A stretch of DNA of 8,767 bases from Campylobacterales bacterium. GTDB taxonomy: Bacteria > Campylobacterota > Campylobacteria > Campylobacterales > QNZT01. Positions 6,847 to 8,767 of this stretch are shown piece after piece. Location: NCBI GenBank assembly GCA_015662615.1, contig DQTU01000290.1, positions 1 to 8,767 of the forward strand. The letters are read 5' to 3'. A program made the position numbers and the translations under genes. The notes below the pieces were generated by a model. The model did no database searches, was not told the DNA's origin, and worked only from the letters and a program-made list of their open reading frames with translations. The number at the start of each line of letters is the position of its first letter. Position 1 is the first letter of the stretch.

Positions 6847-7737
6847 GTGAAAACAATAGATAGAGGTGTACTTTTTATGTTTTTAAGTGCACTATTTTCA
6901 GCGGGAAATGGTGCCATGGCAAAAATGCTGGCAGATGATTTAAGTGCCTTAGAAATAGTATTTTTTAGAAATCTTTTTGGTGCTATTTTTATCTTTCTTA
7001 CGCTCAAGCATACACCAACAACATCAAAAGGTGGCAAACCATTTCTTTTGCTTTATCGTGGACTTTTTGGATTTTCTGCTCTATTTCTCTTTTTTTACAC
7101 CATCACTTCCATTCCATTAGGTGAAGCAATCACTTTAAATAAAACCTCTCCACTATTTGTAACAATTTTGGCATTTTTTTTACTTGGTGAAAAACTCTCA
7201 ACTAAAAGTATCATGGCACTATTTTTAGGATTTTTAGGAGTTGCCATGATTACTAAACCATTTGGACTTTCAATTGGAATTGCTCACTTTTTAGGGCTTT
7301 TAGGTGGGTTTTTAGCAGCAGCAGCCTACACTACTATCAGAAAGATAAAAGATATCTATGACTCTAGAACGATTGTTTTATCATTTATGGGTGTTGGTGT
7401 TATCGTTCCTCTACTCTTGTTTATACTTGCATATTTTCACCAAGTACCTGAACGTCTAGAGTTTATAATCGAACCATTTATCATGCCCTCTTCTTACAAA
7501 GCTTGGGGATTACTTTTCATCATCGGTATCACAGCAACTATTTCACAATGGCTTCTCACTCTTGCATATAGCAACTCTAACGCAGGGATTATAGGAATTG
7601 CAAGTTATTCAAATATCCCTTTTGCCATATTTTTTGGAACACTTTTAGGCGATAAAATGCCTAATATATTTGTTTTTATCGGAATTGCACTTATAGTCTT
7701 ATCTGGATTAATGATTACTAAAAAAACTAAAGTTTAA
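6847..7737 (+). CDS. EamA/DMT-superfamily permease
   Basis: The protein has 296 residues, the usual length for ten-span drug/metabolite transporters built from two EamA repeats. Repeat 1 (about 7-137) has the typical RNLFGAIFIF segment, the short-loop pair around YRGLFGFSALFLFFYTITSIPLGEA, and SPLFVTILAFFLLGEKLS before the fifth span. Repeat 2 (about 145-291) repeats this as ISQWLLTLAYSNSNAGIIGIASYSNIPFAIFFGTLLGDKMP. The EamA E-K-L and D-K-M turns after the fourth span of each half are present. It is an inner-membrane carrier, probably an exporter of metabolites or amino-acid-like compounds; the substrate is unknown. The start is GTG. The gene is divergent from the SGNH gene, and its last 11 bases overlap the convergent small gene at 7727-7951. 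Confidence 0.9.
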   Translation: MKTIDRGVLFMFLSALFSAGNGAMAKMLADDLSALEIVFFRNLFGAIFIFLTLKHTPTTSKGGKPFLLLYRGLFGFSALFLFFYTITSIPLGEAITLNKTSPLFVTILAFFLLGEKLSTKSIMALFLGFLGVAMITKPFGLSIGIAHFLGLLGGFLAAAAYTTIRKIKDIYDSRTIVLSFMGVGVIVPLLLFILAYFHQVPERLEFIIEPFIMPSSYKAWGLLFIIGITATISQWLLTLAYSNSNAGIIGIASYSNIPFAIFFGTLLGDKMPNIFVFIGIALIVLSGLMITKKTKV

Positions 7738-7951
7738 ACTCTAACTCTGCATCTTTTGCTTTTTCAATCCCTATAAATGTCAATGCTTCACCATCAACAT
7801 AACCATCATTTTTCAACTCTTTTAAAAGCTTTTTGCCCTCTTTAAAACTAAATACACCTGCATCTTCAAGAATCAAAATGACATCTTTTAGACTCTCATC
7901 CTCTTGTTTCTTCAAAATTGCTAATAAAAATACCCGTGATTCTATCTCCAT
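7727..7951 (-). CDS. 74-residue hypothetical protein, winged-helix-like
   Basis: This small protein has no signal peptide or membrane segment. The sequence pattern suggests helix (3-14), helix (20-31), helix (36-49), then a short beta pair (YVDGEALTFIG, 51-61) and a charged end. This order resembles a small winged-helix fold, with FSFKEGKKLLKELKNDGYV in the position of the recognition helix and wing. No family is recognised with confidence and no DNA target is known. The ATG at 7951 follows AAGGGAAGAG, a good ribosome site. It is the last gene of the minus-strand cluster led by the beta-propeller gene, 38 bp after the short lipoprotein gene. Its end overlaps the EamA gene tail-to-tail by 11 bp, and no terminator is visible between them. 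Confidence 0.75.
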   Translation of the reverse strand: MEIESRVFLLAILKKQEDESLKDVILILEDAGVFSFKEGKKLLKELKNDGYVDGEALTFIGIEKAKDAELEFKL

Positions 7952-7989
7952 CTCTTCCCTTATACTTATGTTGTCTGATATGATAACAT

Positions 7990-8124
7990 TTATATCTTTG
8001 GAATTGAAGGCGGAATATTTTTACTATCTTTACTTTGTGGCGAAGTAGGTGGACTTTCATCACTTGCACTTCCACCACAGCCTACAAAAACTAACAATAA
8101 AATTGAAATCATTATATATCGCAT
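7990..8124 (-). CDS. 44-residue lipoprotein
   Basis: From the ATG at 8124-8122, the frame encodes a hydrophobic signal (MRYIMISILLLVFVGC) with a lipobox-like FVGC, so the mature chain would start at Cys16. The remaining 28 residues are GGSASDESPPTSPQ followed by SKDSKNIPPSIPKI, polar and Pro/Ser-rich, with no domain. AGGAG at 8135-8131 lies six bases before the ATG and overlaps the TAG of the upstream beta-propeller gene, a classic arrangement for coupled translation. It stops with TAA 38 bp before the next gene. The function is unknown; small lipoproteins of this kind often accompany a secreted partner, here possibly the propeller protein. The strong ribosome site, the signal and the exact fit between the neighbours support it as a real gene. 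Confidence 0.72.
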   Translation of the reverse strand: MRYIMISILLLVFVGCGGSASDESPPTSPQSKDSKNIPPSIPKI

Positions 8125-8130
8125 CTTTTT

Positions 8131-8135
8131 CTCCT
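8131..8135 (-). promoter_or_regulatory. Shine-Dalgarno AGGAG of the 44-residue lipoprotein gene
   Basis: The minus strand reads AGGAG, six bases, then ATG (8124). It shares bases with the TAG (8136-8134) of the propeller gene, which supports translation of the short gene. Confidence 0.6.
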
Positions 8136-8767
8136 ATCTTAAATCATCTAATAGCTTACGAACTATCTGTCCATTTGCAAAATATGCAATGTAAGTTTGT
8201 CCACTCAAATCATCAAAAATTAAACCTCTTTCAAAACTATTGTAGCCTTGGTTTGTATTTGGGCTATCAATTGCTTGATATCTAATAATGGTATCACCTT
8301 CAATTTGAAAAACACCCAGTTCATTTTTCCAGTTCTCAGTGCTGTAGGTAAACCCAAGCAATTTATCGCTATCTCTATATGCTAACGCTTTGTGGTTATT
8401 TTCCATCTCACTATAAGAGTATGGTGTTCCAAAATTCAGCGTATCAACAGAGGTTGGATTAGCAAAATCCTCAACATTAAAAAGTTCCATTTTCAGTCCC
8501 ACAGTTTGTCCATCAGGCGTTGCATCTCTTCCGATACCAAGTATATGGTCTTCATCTATTGGATGCAAATAAGAAGAATAACCATTTATTTTTAATTCTC
8601 CTACTTTTGTAGGATTATTTGCATTTGTTAAATCAATTGTATAGAAAGGGTCTGTCTGCTTAAATGTAACAACATATCCACGATTACCTACAAATCTAAC
8701 GGAACGAATTGTTTCACCCTCTTTACCAAGCCCACTTAGCACACCATGTATGAGCATTGCATCATCT
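8134..8767 (-). CDS. Beta-propeller domain protein (PF09826-like), N-terminus cut by the window edge
   Basis: The last 210 residues are visible. The frame continues past the right edge (Asp-Asp-Ala before the first Met), so the Met near 8757 is internal, not the start. The text matches the C-terminal part of the secreted beta-propeller family distantly related to WD40: GLGKEGETIRSVRFVGNRGY, VVTFKQTDPFYTIDLTNANN, LKINGYSSYLHPIDEDHILG, IGRDATPDGQTVGLKMELFN, then VEDFANPTSVDTLNFGTPYS and RGLIFDDLSGQTYIAYFANG. Each blade alternates a value-reading strand with an ATDLxNxxxP-like turn. Full members are 500-700 residues with a signal peptide. They are extracytoplasmic and their role is not established. 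The stop TAG at 8136-8134 overlaps the ribosome site of the 44-residue lipoprotein gene, and the two probably share an operon. Confidence 0.85.
   Translation of the reverse strand, partial: DDAMLIHGVLSGLGKEGETIRSVRFVGNRGYVVTFKQTDPFYTIDLTNANNPTKVGELKINGYSSYLHPIDEDHILGIGRDATPDGQTVGLKMELFNVEDFANPTSVDTLNFGTPYSYSEMENNHKALAYRDSDKLLGFTYSTENWKNELGVFQIEGDTIIRYQAIDSPNTNQGYNSFERGLIFDDLSGQTYIAYFANGQIVRKLLDDLR

Noticed and set aside
7970..7990. ATGTT/AACAT inverted repeat between the two small genes
   Set aside because: It has only five paired bases with a loop of about 12, too weak to call a terminator or operator.
7833..8285. Several short frames on both strands around the small-gene cluster
   Set aside because: They conflict with the 74-residue gene, the 44-residue lipoprotein and the propeller gene, all of which have ribosome sites or recognisable protein features; the shadows have none.

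Overview
The window is AT-rich, gene-dense chromosomal DNA. The Bat-type operon, the fusion of a BatB-like VWA protein to TPR repeats, the lipoproteins and the codon use suggest a Campylobacterota (Epsilonproteobacteria) member, for example a Sulfurimonas- or Sulfurovum-like bacterium. This is inferred from protein character and composition; there is no rRNA or marker gene here to prove it.

Layout. Positions 1-5229 hold one minus-strand operon, read right to left: batA, a batB-batC fusion, batD, a DUF58 protein and an MFS transporter cut by the left edge. Every junction overlaps (4, 20, about 16 and 8 bp), so translation is probably coupled. The operon appears to start at an extended -10 box (TGATATAAT) so close to the batA ATG that the mRNA would be leaderless. 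A 34-bp near-perfect palindrome overlaps this box and looks like an operator. Positions 5277-6689 (minus) encode a secreted SGNH/GDSL-hydrolase lipoprotein. Positions 6690-6846 are a divergent promoter region, with one TGnTACAAT box facing each way. Positions 6847-7737 (plus) encode an EamA/DMT-family permease. Its 3' end overlaps a convergent minus-strand cluster at 7727-8767: a secreted beta-propeller protein (PF09826-like, cut by the right edge), a 44-residue lipoprotein, and a 74-residue cytosolic protein that may be a winged helix.

How the genes work together. BatA and BatB carry intact MIDAS metal sites on membrane-anchored von Willebrand A domains. The BatC part adds TPR repeats, and BatD is a membrane-anchored beta-sandwich protein. 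DUF58 proteins normally accompany a MoxR AAA+ ATPase, and the set is thought to act as an envelope-associated chaperone or stress system. No moxR lies in this window, and DUF58 sits last rather than first. The flanking transporters and lipoproteins have no obvious functional link to Bat.

Most notable points: the DUF58 gene has no ATG, GTG or TTG at its true N-terminus and seems to start at ATT or ATC; batA appears leaderless under a palindromic operator; a short lipoprotein gene sits between the propeller gene and the 74-residue gene. I found no mobile element, CRISPR array, tRNA or rRNA, and no gene-free stretch longer than 157 bp.
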